64,000 nucleotides of DNA from Flintibacter faecis (GTDB taxonomy: Bacteria > Bacillota > Clostridia > Oscillospirales > Oscillospiraceae): the NCBI RefSeq assembly GCF_014287875.1, contig NZ_JACOPN010000001.1:124001-188000 (forward strand), read 5' to 3'. A program made the translations under genes and the position numbers. The notes under the pieces are model-generated. The model was not told where the DNA came from, searched no databases, and worked only from the letters and a program-made list of their open reading frames with translations. This document shows, piece by piece, positions 36,221 to 44,682 of this stretch (position 1 is the stretch's first letter; every line of letters begins with the position of its first letter).

Positions 36221-37156
36221 TTAAGGTTTGGCCAGTCGGTCAGCCAGCCAGACGGCCAGTTCCTCCATCACCTGCTCCCGCTCCGGCTCGTTGAGCATCT
36301 CGTGCCGCCCGCCGGGGTAAAGCCGCACCGTCACATCCCGGCAGCTGCAGCGGCGAAACAGCGCCGCCACCCGGCGCACCCCCGCCCCCATGTCCCCCAC
36401 AGGGTCACGGTCCCCGGAAAAGAGATAGATGGGCATATCTCCGTCCATGCGCCGGACGTTCTCCTCCCGGCCGATCCAGGCGATGCCCCCCAGCATATCC
36501 CGGAACATGGACACGGTGGGGCGAAAGTTACATAGGGGGTCCTGCTTCCGTCCCGCCGCCATCTCAGAGTCCCGGGTGGTCCAGTCCCCCTGACCCGGAG
36601 CGGGGTGGACCCGGGCGTTATAGGCCCCCAGGGACAGGGCATAGACCAGGGGGCTCACATAGTCCGGCCCCCGCCACCGGCACAGCAGGCCGGAGACCCC
36701 CCGGCCAAAAGCCACCAGGGCCGCCCGCTCCTGCCCCGTGCCCGACAGCACGGCGGCATCCACCGTCCCCGGCCAGCGGATGAGACAGGTCCGGGCCAAA
36801 AAGGACCCCATGGAGTGCCCCAGCAGCACATAGGGCAAGTCGGGCCACCGCTCCCCCTCCAGCCGCCGCAGGGCGTACACGTCCCGGACGACCAGGTCCC
36901 AGCCGCCCTCCGGGGCGAAAAAGCCGTATTTTCCGTCTGTCACCGTTGCCCCGTGGCCCAGGTGGTCCTCGCCGCACACCACATAGCCCCGCCGGGTGAA
37001 AAACTCCGCCACGTGGGCATAGCGTCCCATGTGCTCGGCAATGCCGTGGACGATCTGGAGCACCCCACGGGGCGTTCCATCCGGCAGCCACTCCACCGCC
37101 CGGATCGTATGCCGCCCGTCGGCGGAGGGATAGGTCAGGGTCCTGCGTTGGGACAT
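36221..37156 (-). CDS. Alpha/beta hydrolase, monoacylglycerol-lipase-like
   Basis: The 311-residue cytoplasmic hydrolase has the nucleophile elbow GHSMGSFLAR (Ser near 112), Asp in FSGDRDPVGD and His in GGRHEMLNE, forming the triad. The opening RGVLQIVHGIAEHMGRY and GHGATVTDGKYG are the lysophospholipase/PldB signature (serine aminopeptidase S33). It probably hydrolyses monoacylglycerols or lysolipids. Confidence 0.9.
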   Translation of the reverse strand: MSQRRTLTYPSADGRHTIRAVEWLPDGTPRGVLQIVHGIAEHMGRYAHVAEFFTRRGYVVCGEDHLGHGATVTDGKYGFFAPEGGWDLVVRDVYALRRLEGERWPDLPYVLLGHSMGSFLARTCLIRWPGTVDAAVLSGTGQERAALVAFGRGVSGLLCRWRGPDYVSPLVYALSLGAYNARVHPAPGQGDWTTRDSEMAAGRKQDPLCNFRPTVSMFRDMLGGIAWIGREENVRRMDGDMPIYLFSGDRDPVGDMGAGVRRVAALFRRCSCRDVTVRLYPGGRHEMLNEPEREQVMEELAVWLADRLAKP

Positions 37157-37206
37157 AGATATGCCTCCTTTTTCATCTTAAGTGTAACGGAACTGCCCCC
37201 ATAAAG

Positions 37207-37791
37207 TCAACCCAGCCGGTCCGGCTCCATGCGCTCCAGGGTCTGGCGGAGGGTGCGGCAGTGGCGGCGGAACTGGAGGGACAGCTCCTCCAGCAGTTCG
37301 GCCTGGGTGCCCGCTGATTGTTTCATTTGGTTCACACACAGCCCCTCCAGCTCCTCCTCCCGCTGATACTGCCGCCGCAGGGCGGGGGCCAGGGCCAGGG
37401 GCTCCGGGCTTTGGGGCGGCCTGTTGGAACGATAGTCCCGCCCCGTCTCCAGGTAATAGGCGGCACTTAACCGGCGCAGGGCCGTCCGGTCCTCTGCGGC
37501 CACCGCCCCTATGCTCTGGCCGTACCGCCCCGCCCGGCGGACCAGATTTTGGGCGCTTTCAAACGCCGCCCGGGTCCGGTCTATCAGCATCTCTAAGCTG
37601 GCCCCCGGTTCCCGCTCCGGGCCAGAATGCTCCTCCGGCAGGCTCTCCTGTTGTTCGGTCCGCTCCGACGGTTCCGGTTCCAGGGCGATGGGACTGCCCT
37701 CCCCGTCCGGCATCACCCTGGCCCACACCCGGCGAAAGGTCTCCGGGTCGGGATGCTGTTCCAGCACCCAGCCGCTCTCCTGCTGCGCCAT
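37207..37791 (-). CDS. Helical protein of unknown function, ferritin-like tendency
   Basis: The 194-residue product begins with a segment DPETFRRVWARVMP that is seen ahead of ferritin-like domains in clostridial proteins, then an acidic low-complexity linker (residues 35-65), and a helical part of about 125 residues with heptad-like Leu, Glu and Arg spacing. No metal-binding ExxH pair is visible, so an active ferritin-like site is not supported. Function unknown. Confidence 0.65.
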   Translation of the reverse strand: MAQQESGWVLEQHPDPETFRRVWARVMPDGEGSPIALEPEPSERTEQQESLPEEHSGPEREPGASLEMLIDRTRAAFESAQNLVRRAGRYGQSIGAVAAEDRTALRRLSAAYYLETGRDYRSNRPPQSPEPLALAPALRRQYQREEELEGLCVNQMKQSAGTQAELLEELSLQFRRHCRTLRQTLERMEPDRLG

Positions 37792-37854
37792 ATGCGCTCC
37801 CCCCTCTATTCAGAATGGCTCTTGCAGCACATTCTATGCCAGTTTTGAGTCAGA

Positions 37855-37967
37855 AGTTAGGAGTTAGGAGAGATGAGTGATGAGTTTCTCTCAACTCCTA
37901 ACTCCTATCTCATCACTCCTAACTCCTAACTCCTAACTCCTAACTCCTATCTCATCACTCCTAACTC
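37855..37967. repeat. Heptanucleotide repeat patch C
   Basis: TTAGGAG units, GATGAG units and a longer run of CTCCTAA heptads broken by CTATCTCATCACTC, giving an inverted-repeat patch like patch A but longer. It lies between an unknown minus-strand gene and pcrA; the rest of that gap (37792-38086) holds no gene. Confidence 0.85.
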
Positions 37968-38086
37968 TGTCCAACTTGCTATTTTTCTTTCCCCATGATA
38001 AACTAAGCACCTGACCATCCAGACTCTTCTGCCCGGCCCTTTCTGTGGGCCGAGCGCTATTTTGATACAGAACGGAACGTGACATC

Positions 38087-40576
38087 ATGCTTGACCACGA
38101 ACAGGAAATTCGATTCGCCGCCGCCCGCCGACGGGCCATCGCCCGGGACTTTTACCGGCTGAACGCCCAGCAGCAGGAGGCGGTGCTCACCACCCAGGGC
38201 CCCCTGCTGCTGCTGGCCGGGGCGGGCAGCGGAAAGACCACCGTGCTCATCAACCGCATCGCCAACCTGATGCGCTATGGCCGGGGCTCTGACAGCCCGG
38301 AGGTCCCCCAGTGGGTCACCCCCGACGACCTGGCCTTTCTGGAGGGCTGCGCCCAGGGGGCGGAGCTGTCCCAGGAGGACCGGGAGCGGCGGGAGCGGCT
38401 GTGCTGCCTAGACCCCGCCCAGCCCTGGACCATCCTGGCCATCACCTTTACCAACAAGGCCGCCGGAGAGCTGAAGGACCGCCTGACCCGGATGCTGGGC
38501 CCCGCCGGGGAGGACGTGTGGGCCTCCACCTTCCACTCCGCCTGTGTGCGTATTTTGCGCCGGGACATCGAGAAGCTGGGCTTTGCCTCCTCCTTTACCA
38601 TCTACGACTCCGACGACTCCCTGCGGGTCATCAAGGAGTCCATGAAGCACCTGAACATGGATGACAAGCAGTTCCCGCCCCGGTCCGTGCTGGGCTACAT
38701 CTCCCGGGCCAAGGATGCCATGCTCCTGGCCGACGAGTATCTGGCCCAGTGCAAGGCCAGCGGGGACTTCCGCCTGACCAAGATCGCCAACATCTACATG
38801 GAGTATCAGCGCCGCCTGTGGGAGGCCAACGCCTTAGATTTCGACGACATCATCCTCCACACCGTCCGCCTGCTCCAGCAGTTTGAGGACGTGCGGGAAT
38901 TCTATCAGAAAAAGTTCCGCTATGTGCTCATTGACGAGTATCAGGACACCAACCATCTGCAATATCTGCTGGCCTCCCTGCTGGCGGGGGGGTATCAGAA
39001 TTTCTGCGTGGTGGGCGACGACGACCAGTCCATCTATCGCTTCCGGGGGGCCACCATCGAGAATATCCTGTCCTTTGAGCAGCAGTATCAGGGCTGCCGG
39101 GTGATCCGGCTGGAGGAGAACTACCGCTCCACCCGGCACATTCTGGAGGCCTCCAACGCCGTCATCCGCAACAACCAAGGCCGCAAGGGCAAGGAGCTGT
39201 GGACCAAGGCCGGGGACGGGGATCAGCTGACCCTGTACACCGCCATGAACGAGAACGACGAGGCCCAGTATGTGGCCGCCCGCATTCTGGAGGACTACAG
39301 CCAGGGCCGCCGGTGGAAGGACCACGCCATTCTCTACCGCATGAACGCCCAGTCCAACCAGATGGAGAACGCCTGCAAGAAAAACGGCATCCCCTATCGC
39401 ATCATCGGCGGCACCCGGTTTTTTGACCGGGCGGAGGTGAAGGACATGGTGGCCTATCTGGCGGTGCTGAACAACCCGGAGGACGACCTGCGCCTGACCC
39501 GCATCATCAACAACCCGCCCCGGGGCATCGGAGCCAAGACCATCGAGACCGCCCAGACCATCGCCCGGCGGGAGGAGACCTCCCTCTATGCCGTCATCGA
39601 CAACGCCCGCCTGTACCCGGAGCTGGAGCGCTCGGCGGGCAAGCTGGCCGCCTTTACCAATCTCATGGGGGAGCTGGCCGCCCTGGCCGGGGAGCTGCCC
39701 CTGGACCAGTTCTATGAGGAGCTGATGATCCGCACCGGCTATGCCGTCATGCTGGAGACTAAGAACACCGTGGAGGACCGGGGACGGCTGGAGAACATCC
39801 GGGAGCTGCTCACCTCCATCCGGGGCTATCTGGACGGGGCGGGGGACGAGCCTTCCCTGGCGGGCTTTCTGGACGAGATCGCCCTGTACACCGATCTGGA
39901 CCGCCAGGACGAGGAGGACTGCGTGGTGATGATGACCATGCACTCGGCCAAGGGGCTGGAGTTCCCCGTGGTCTTTCTGGTGGGGGCCGAGGAGGGCATC
40001 TTCCCCGGCATCCGGGCCATCGGCGAGACGGACGAGATGGAGGAGGAGCGCCGGCTGTGCTATGTGGCCATGACCCGGGCCAAAGAGAAGCTCTATCTCA
40101 CCTGCGCCCAGCAGCGGATGCTGTTTGGCCGCACCAGCAACAACCGCCCCTCCCGCTTTGTGGAGGAGATCCCCCAGGAGCTGCTGGAACGCACCGGGCG
40201 GGCCAACCGCTGGGACAGCGACAGCTGGGGCGGCGGCATCCCCAGCCGGGACTCGGGCTACGGCGGCTATGACCGCCCCGCCCCCGCCGGACACAGCGCC
40301 CAGGGCCGCAGCGCCGGCACAGCCGGCTATGGCGGCGGCTTTGTCCGGGCCATGAACGGCAGCGGACAAAAGCCCGCCGGCCGGCCCGCTCCCGCCCCTG
40401 CCCCTGCCGCCTCCTTCAAAAAAGGCGATACCGTGCGCCACAAGGCCTTTGGCAAGGGCGTGATCCTGTCCATCCAGAAGATGGGCGGCGACGCCCTGCT
40501 GGAGATCGCCTTCGACCAGGTGGGCACCAAGCGCCTGATGATGAAATCCGCCGCAGCGCATATGGAGAAGAAGTAA
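38087..40576 (+). CDS. pcrA: ATP-dependent DNA helicase PcrA/UvrD
   Basis: The 829-residue SF1 helicase unwinds DNA 3'-5' in repair and replication restart. It has the Q motif LNAQQQEAV, Walker A AGAGSGKTT (near 47), Walker B YVLIDEYQDTN, motif III GDDDQSIYRFRGA, and the C-terminal motifs TMHSAKGLEFPVVF and EERRLCYVAMTRAKEKLYL. A linker and a small tail domain (HKAFGKGVILSIQ, about 780-829) complete the PcrA layout. Extra residues near 65-95 form a short insertion in the first helicase domain. Confidence 0.96.
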   Translation: MLDHEQEIRFAAARRRAIARDFYRLNAQQQEAVLTTQGPLLLLAGAGSGKTTVLINRIANLMRYGRGSDSPEVPQWVTPDDLAFLEGCAQGAELSQEDRERRERLCCLDPAQPWTILAITFTNKAAGELKDRLTRMLGPAGEDVWASTFHSACVRILRRDIEKLGFASSFTIYDSDDSLRVIKESMKHLNMDDKQFPPRSVLGYISRAKDAMLLADEYLAQCKASGDFRLTKIANIYMEYQRRLWEANALDFDDIILHTVRLLQQFEDVREFYQKKFRYVLIDEYQDTNHLQYLLASLLAGGYQNFCVVGDDDQSIYRFRGATIENILSFEQQYQGCRVIRLEENYRSTRHILEASNAVIRNNQGRKGKELWTKAGDGDQLTLYTAMNENDEAQYVAARILEDYSQGRRWKDHAILYRMNAQSNQMENACKKNGIPYRIIGGTRFFDRAEVKDMVAYLAVLNNPEDDLRLTRIINNPPRGIGAKTIETAQTIARREETSLYAVIDNARLYPELERSAGKLAAFTNLMGELAALAGELPLDQFYEELMIRTGYAVMLETKNTVEDRGRLENIRELLTSIRGYLDGAGDEPSLAGFLDEIALYTDLDRQDEEDCVVMMTMHSAKGLEFPVVFLVGAEEGIFPGIRAIGETDEMEEERRLCYVAMTRAKEKLYLTCAQQRMLFGRTSNNRPSRFVEEIPQELLERTGRANRWDSDSWGGGIPSRDSGYGGYDRPAPAGHSAQGRSAGTAGYGGGFVRAMNGSGQKPAGRPAPAPAPAASFKKGDTVRHKAFGKGVILSIQKMGGDALLEIAFDQVGTKRLMMKSAAAHMEKK

Positions 40577-40586
40577 CTATTTCAAA

Positions 40587-40710
40587 CGGATTGCCACGTC
40601 GGGACTTTGCCCCTCCTCGCAATGACAGAAAACAGGGCTGCTGGTCCCTCCTTCGGCGGGGAAGCTGACATCCATGTCATTGCCAGGAGCGCAAGCGACG
40701 CGGTGATCCG
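40587..40710. repeat. Dispersed inverted-repeat element, copy 1
   Basis: About 124 bases with imperfect ends (CGGATTGCCACGTC / GACGCGGTGATCCG) and inner inverted arms CTCCTCGCAATGACA (40613-40627) and TGTCATTGCCAGGAG (40675-40689). The core resembles the common GTCATTGCGAGGAG-type intergenic repeat of Clostridia. No gene inside. Confidence 0.75.
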
Positions 40711-40822
40711 TTTTCTCTCAGGGCTGTTTTTTGAAAAAAAAACACGAAAAGCCTGCAACATTTTCCTGCTCTCGTTCGTCTATTTCAGTGAAGCGCAAAA
40801 CCGCCCTGACGGTTACAGGAGC

Positions 40823-40891
40823 ATCTTAAGAATATCTTAAACTTTTGTAATCGCTTTGTAGTTGTTCCGGGCGGCGGAGAACGAATATAAT
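40823..40891 (+). promoter_or_regulatory. Promoter and direct-repeat operator of the MacAB-like efflux operon
   Basis: TTGTTC (40862-40867), 18 bases, perfect TATAAT (40886-40891). Upstream, ATCTTAA occurs twice with 11-base spacing (40823-40829 and 40834-40840), the phasing used by OmpR/PhoB-type response regulators. No such regulator gene is adjacent. Confidence 0.6.
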
Positions 40892-40984
40892 GAAGCTGGG
40901 GGACGAGCACCGCCCCCGCAAAGGAAATGACCACACCGCCCTGCGGTTACATATGTGCAGGACTGTTGAAGGAGGATATTTACT

Positions 40985-42694
40985 ATGGCAGAGATGACCA
41001 CCGTCCAGCCCCAGGCCCCGGCTCCCGCTCCGGCTCCGGCCCAGGGCAAGCCCCCGTTGAAAAAGAAGGGGGCACAGAAGAAGAAAATGGCCAAGCGGCT
41101 GATCGCCCTGGCCGTGGCCGCAGCGGTATGTCTGGGCGGCGGCTTTGCCCTGCACCGCTTTTTGAATTCCGGTAGCGGCGACCTGGGAGAAATTTACGCC
41201 CAGCCCGCCTCCATCGGCAGCATCCAGAGCACCGTGTCCGGCAGCGGCACCGCCAAGGCCAAGGAGTCGGCGGCCATCACCCTGACCCAGAGCGGCACCG
41301 TGCAGGAGGTGCTGGTGGCCGGCGGCGACACGGTGACGGCGGGGCAGCCCCTGTACACCATCTACAGCCAGGCCGCCGAGGACGAGGTCAATAACGCCCG
41401 GAAGGCCCTCACCGACCTGCAAAAGGACATGGCCGACCTGCAAAAGGACGTGTCCAACCTCACCGTCCGGGCCCCCTTCTCCGGCAAGCTGATGGACGTA
41501 AAGGACTTCCAGACCGACCAGGACGTGTCCAAGGGCACCCCGGTGGCCACCATTGTCAACGACAAAAAGCTGAAGCTGACACTGTACTTCAGCTACGCCT
41601 ATGAGAACAGCGTCAAAAAGGGCCAGGCCGTCACCGTGTCCGTCCCCGCCGTGATGGGCGACTTCAGCGGCTATGTGGACGACATCCACAAGGTGAGCTA
41701 CATCTCCCCCGAGGGGGCCGTCCACTTCGAGGCGGTCATCGCCTTTGATAACCCGGGCACCCTGACCGCCGGGATGGACGCCGCCGCCGTGCTCACCGCC
41801 GCCGACGGCAGCAAGATCTACCCCTATCAGAACGGCAAGACCGAGTATTACGAGAGCCGCACCATCGAGTGCAAGGCCAACGGCCCCGTCACCGCCATCG
41901 GCAATCTGCGCAACTATGCCAACGTGTCTGCCGGGGAGGCCATCCTCACCCTGGGCTCCTCCACCCTGGACACCGATATCCGGGCCAAGCAGGAGCAGCT
42001 GGACCAGGCCCAGAAGAAGCTGGACGAGGCGGTCAAGGCCCTGGCCAACTTCCACGCCACCGCCCCCATCGACGGCACCGTCACCTCCTGCAGCCTGGTG
42101 GAGGGGCAGGACGTGAAAAGCGGCGACACCGTCATCATCATCTCCAACAACACCACCATGCTGGTCACCATCACGGTGGATGACCGGAACATCTCTTACA
42201 TCAAGCCGGGCAGCTATGTAGACCTGACCTGGAACGATGCCACTTATCAGGGCCTGGTCACCTCCATCGACATGAGCAAGGCGGAGAGCGGCCAGGGCAT
42301 GACCAACTATCCCGTGGTGCTCACGGTGGACAACCCGGACGGCAGCCTGATCGATGGGGCCTATCTGCAGTACTCCTTCGTCACCAGCCAGTCGGACAAC
42401 TGTATCCTGGTGCCCACCAGTGCGGTGAAATACGTCAGCGATCTGGACGGCAACCGCCAGTCTGTGGTCTTTGTCCAGCGGGACGAGCGCCCCGACGACG
42501 TGCCTGAGCTGGACCTGCCCGACCCCATGCCCGGGGAGAAGCGGGAGTACCCCAGCGAGAAGGATGGCTATTACCCTGTCATCGTATCCACCGGCCTGTC
42601 CGATGCCCAGAACGTGGAGATCACCTCCGGCCTGGAGGACGGGGACACGGTCTTTGTGAACTACACCGTCACCGAGTCCGGCAGCAGCTGGTAA
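40985..42694 (+). CDS. MacA-like efflux periplasmic-adaptor-type subunit
   Basis: The 569-residue membrane-anchored adaptor has a Pro/Ala-rich N-terminus, a membrane helix (about 35-53) and the barrel-sandwich/lipoyl halves separated by a helical hairpin (GTVQEVLVAGGDTVTAGQPL, later GTVTSCSLVEGQDVKSGDT), then beta-barrel domains. In a Gram-positive it would extend outside the membrane and pair with the ABC transporter encoded next. The GTG-free start at 40985 follows AAGGAGG. Substrate unknown; antimicrobial or peptide efflux is the family norm. Confidence 0.88.
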   Translation: MAEMTTVQPQAPAPAPAPAQGKPPLKKKGAQKKKMAKRLIALAVAAAVCLGGGFALHRFLNSGSGDLGEIYAQPASIGSIQSTVSGSGTAKAKESAAITLTQSGTVQEVLVAGGDTVTAGQPLYTIYSQAAEDEVNNARKALTDLQKDMADLQKDVSNLTVRAPFSGKLMDVKDFQTDQDVSKGTPVATIVNDKKLKLTLYFSYAYENSVKKGQAVTVSVPAVMGDFSGYVDDIHKVSYISPEGAVHFEAVIAFDNPGTLTAGMDAAAVLTAADGSKIYPYQNGKTEYYESRTIECKANGPVTAIGNLRNYANVSAGEAILTLGSSTLDTDIRAKQEQLDQAQKKLDEAVKALANFHATAPIDGTVTSCSLVEGQDVKSGDTVIIISNNTTMLVTITVDDRNISYIKPGSYVDLTWNDATYQGLVTSIDMSKAESGQGMTNYPVVLTVDNPDGSLIDGAYLQYSFVTSQSDNCILVPTSAVKYVSDLDGNRQSVVFVQRDERPDDVPELDLPDPMPGEKREYPSEKDGYYPVIVSTGLSDAQNVEITSGLEDGDTVFVNYTVTESGSSW

Positions 42695-42706
42695 AGGGGG
42701 CGCGCC

Positions 42707-43402
42707 ATGCTCATTGACATCAAAGATATCTATAAGATCTATAACGAGGGCCAGGAGAGCGAGGTCCGGGCCCTGGACGGGGTGTCTCTGGACATTGACC
42801 GCGGGGAATTCGTGGCCATTGTGGGCCAGTCCGGCTCGGGCAAGTCCACGCTGATGAACGTGCTGGGCTGTCTGGATATCCCCACCTATGGGGAGTATCA
42901 CTTAAACGGGGTGGATGTGACCTCCCTGTCTGACAAGCAGCTGGCCCACATCCGCAACAAGGAGATCGGCTTCATCTTCCAGGGCTATAACCTGATCCAG
43001 GAGCTGGACGCTCTGGAGAACGTGACCCTGCCCCTCATCTACCAGGGCGTCTCGGTGTGGGACCGGGAGGACATCGCCATGGAGGCCCTGGCCCGGGTGG
43101 GCATGGACGACCGGGCCCACCACCGGCCCAGTCAGATGTCCGGCGGCCAGCAGCAGCGGGTGGCCATCGCCCGGGCCATTGCCACCCACCCCCCCATCAT
43201 TATGGCCGACGAGCCCACCGGCGCCCTGGACTCTAAAACCGGGCGGCATGTGCTGGAGATCCTCCGGGAGCTGTACCGGGAGGGCACCACCATCCTGCTC
43301 ATCACCCACGACGACGGCATCGCCGCCACCGCCCGCCGGGTGGTGCGGCTGTCAGACGGCAAGATCATTGCCGATCACCCCCAGGAGGTGGATTGGGCAT
43401 GA
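42707..43402 (+). CDS. MacB-type ABC transporter ATP-binding protein
   Basis: The 231-residue ATPase has Walker A GQSGSGKST (39-47), the signature SGGQQQRVAIARAI and Walker B IIMADEPTGALD, of the LolD/MacB type. It starts 12 bases after the adaptor gene and ends overlapping the permease ATG. It drives the FtsX-like permease encoded next by a mechanotransmission mechanism. Confidence 0.95.
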   Translation: MLIDIKDIYKIYNEGQESEVRALDGVSLDIDRGEFVAIVGQSGSGKSTLMNVLGCLDIPTYGEYHLNGVDVTSLSDKQLAHIRNKEIGFIFQGYNLIQELDALENVTLPLIYQGVSVWDREDIAMEALARVGMDDRAHHRPSQMSGGQQQRVAIARAIATHPPIIMADEPTGALDSKTGRHVLEILRELYREGTTILLITHDDGIAATARRVVRLSDGKIIADHPQEVDWA

Positions 43403-44649
43403 ACATCTGGCAGGCATTCACCATGGCCCTAAAGTCCATCGCCATGAAAAAGACCCGCTCCTTCCTCACCATGCTGGGTATCATCATCGGCGTGGCCAGC
43501 GTGGTCATCATGGTCTCGGTGGTCCAGGGGCAGAACAAGAAAAACATGGAGTATTTCGAGAAGATGGGCAACAACAAGATCAACGTCTCCGCCTACTCCT
43601 ACTACGACACCAACAACGAGACCTCCCAAAAGCTGTATGACTACTGCCTGTCCCTGAGCAATCTGGTGGACGGCATCACCCCCGACGTGGAGCTGGGCAA
43701 CAAGGCCACCGTGCAGTACGGGGCCAAGACCCTGGCGGTCAACGACTACAGCAACGGCAACTACGACTGGGAGAAGGCCATGCACATCAAACTTGGCTCG
43801 GACCAATACGGGGTGTGCAACAACTATACCCTGGCCGGGGGCCGGGAGATGTCCTTTTTGGACATTGAAAAGACCAACGCCGTGTGCGTGCTGGGGGCCG
43901 GGGCCAAGACCGCCCTGTTCGACTACACCGACCCGGTGGGTGAGACCATCAACATCAACGGCCGACCCTTCCTGGTGGTGGGCTATTACCAGCCCATGTC
44001 GTTGGACGGCTGGCCGGAGATGGACAACATCATCGTCCTGCCCTACACCTTCAACCGCACCATGAACCAGAACAGCACCATCAGCAGCTATGTGGTCAAG
44101 GCCAAAAGCGCCTCCGCCACCACCGAGGCCATGACTCTGCTGGATGCCTATCTGGCCGGACTGTTCCCCAAAAATGCCGACGGCCACAGCGACCGGGGCG
44201 ACTATTATGTCCAGAGCAACAACAGCTCTGCCCAGGACATCAAAAACCAGAACACCATGCAGGCCCTGGTGCTGGGGGCCATCGCCGGCATCTCGCTGCT
44301 GGTGGGCGGCATCGGCATCATGAACATCATGCTGGTCACCGTGACCGAGCGCACCCGGGAGATCGGCATCCGCAAGGCCATCGGCGCCGAGCGCAAGAGC
44401 ATCATCACCCAGTTTTTGATCGAGGCGGCGGTGATCTGCTCCATCGGCGGCCTCATCGGCATCGGCATCGGCTGCGTGGGCACTCTGGTGGCCGGAAAGC
44501 TGCTGCTGAACGAGACGGCCATGCTGCCCAGCCCCTTCATCACCATGGGAGCCTTCCTGTTCTCGGTGGTGCTGGGCGTGATCTTCGGCATGTATCCCGC
44601 CATCAAGGCCTCCGGTCTGCAGCCGGTGGTGGCCCTGCGGGCGGAGTGA
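43399..44649 (+). CDS. MacB-type ABC transporter permease, FtsX fold
   Basis: The 416-residue protein has an N-terminal helix (RSFLTMLGIIIGVASVVIM), a large extracellular domain (about 50-290) and three C-terminal helices with the FtsX motif GIMNIMLVTVTERTREIGIRK. The start is the ATG at 43399, overlapping the ATPase stop (ATGA). Together with the adaptor and ATPase it makes a complete MacAB-like exporter. Confidence 0.94.
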   Translation: MNIWQAFTMALKSIAMKKTRSFLTMLGIIIGVASVVIMVSVVQGQNKKNMEYFEKMGNNKINVSAYSYYDTNNETSQKLYDYCLSLSNLVDGITPDVELGNKATVQYGAKTLAVNDYSNGNYDWEKAMHIKLGSDQYGVCNNYTLAGGREMSFLDIEKTNAVCVLGAGAKTALFDYTDPVGETININGRPFLVVGYYQPMSLDGWPEMDNIIVLPYTFNRTMNQNSTISSYVVKAKSASATTEAMTLLDAYLAGLFPKNADGHSDRGDYYVQSNNSSAQDIKNQNTMQALVLGAIAGISLLVGGIGIMNIMLVTVTERTREIGIRKAIGAERKSIITQFLIEAAVICSIGGLIGIGIGCVGTLVAGKLLLNETAMLPSPFITMGAFLFSVVLGVIFGMYPAIKASGLQPVVALRAE

Positions 44650-44682
44650 GCTCAGCAAAGAGCAAAAGGAGTGACATTATTT

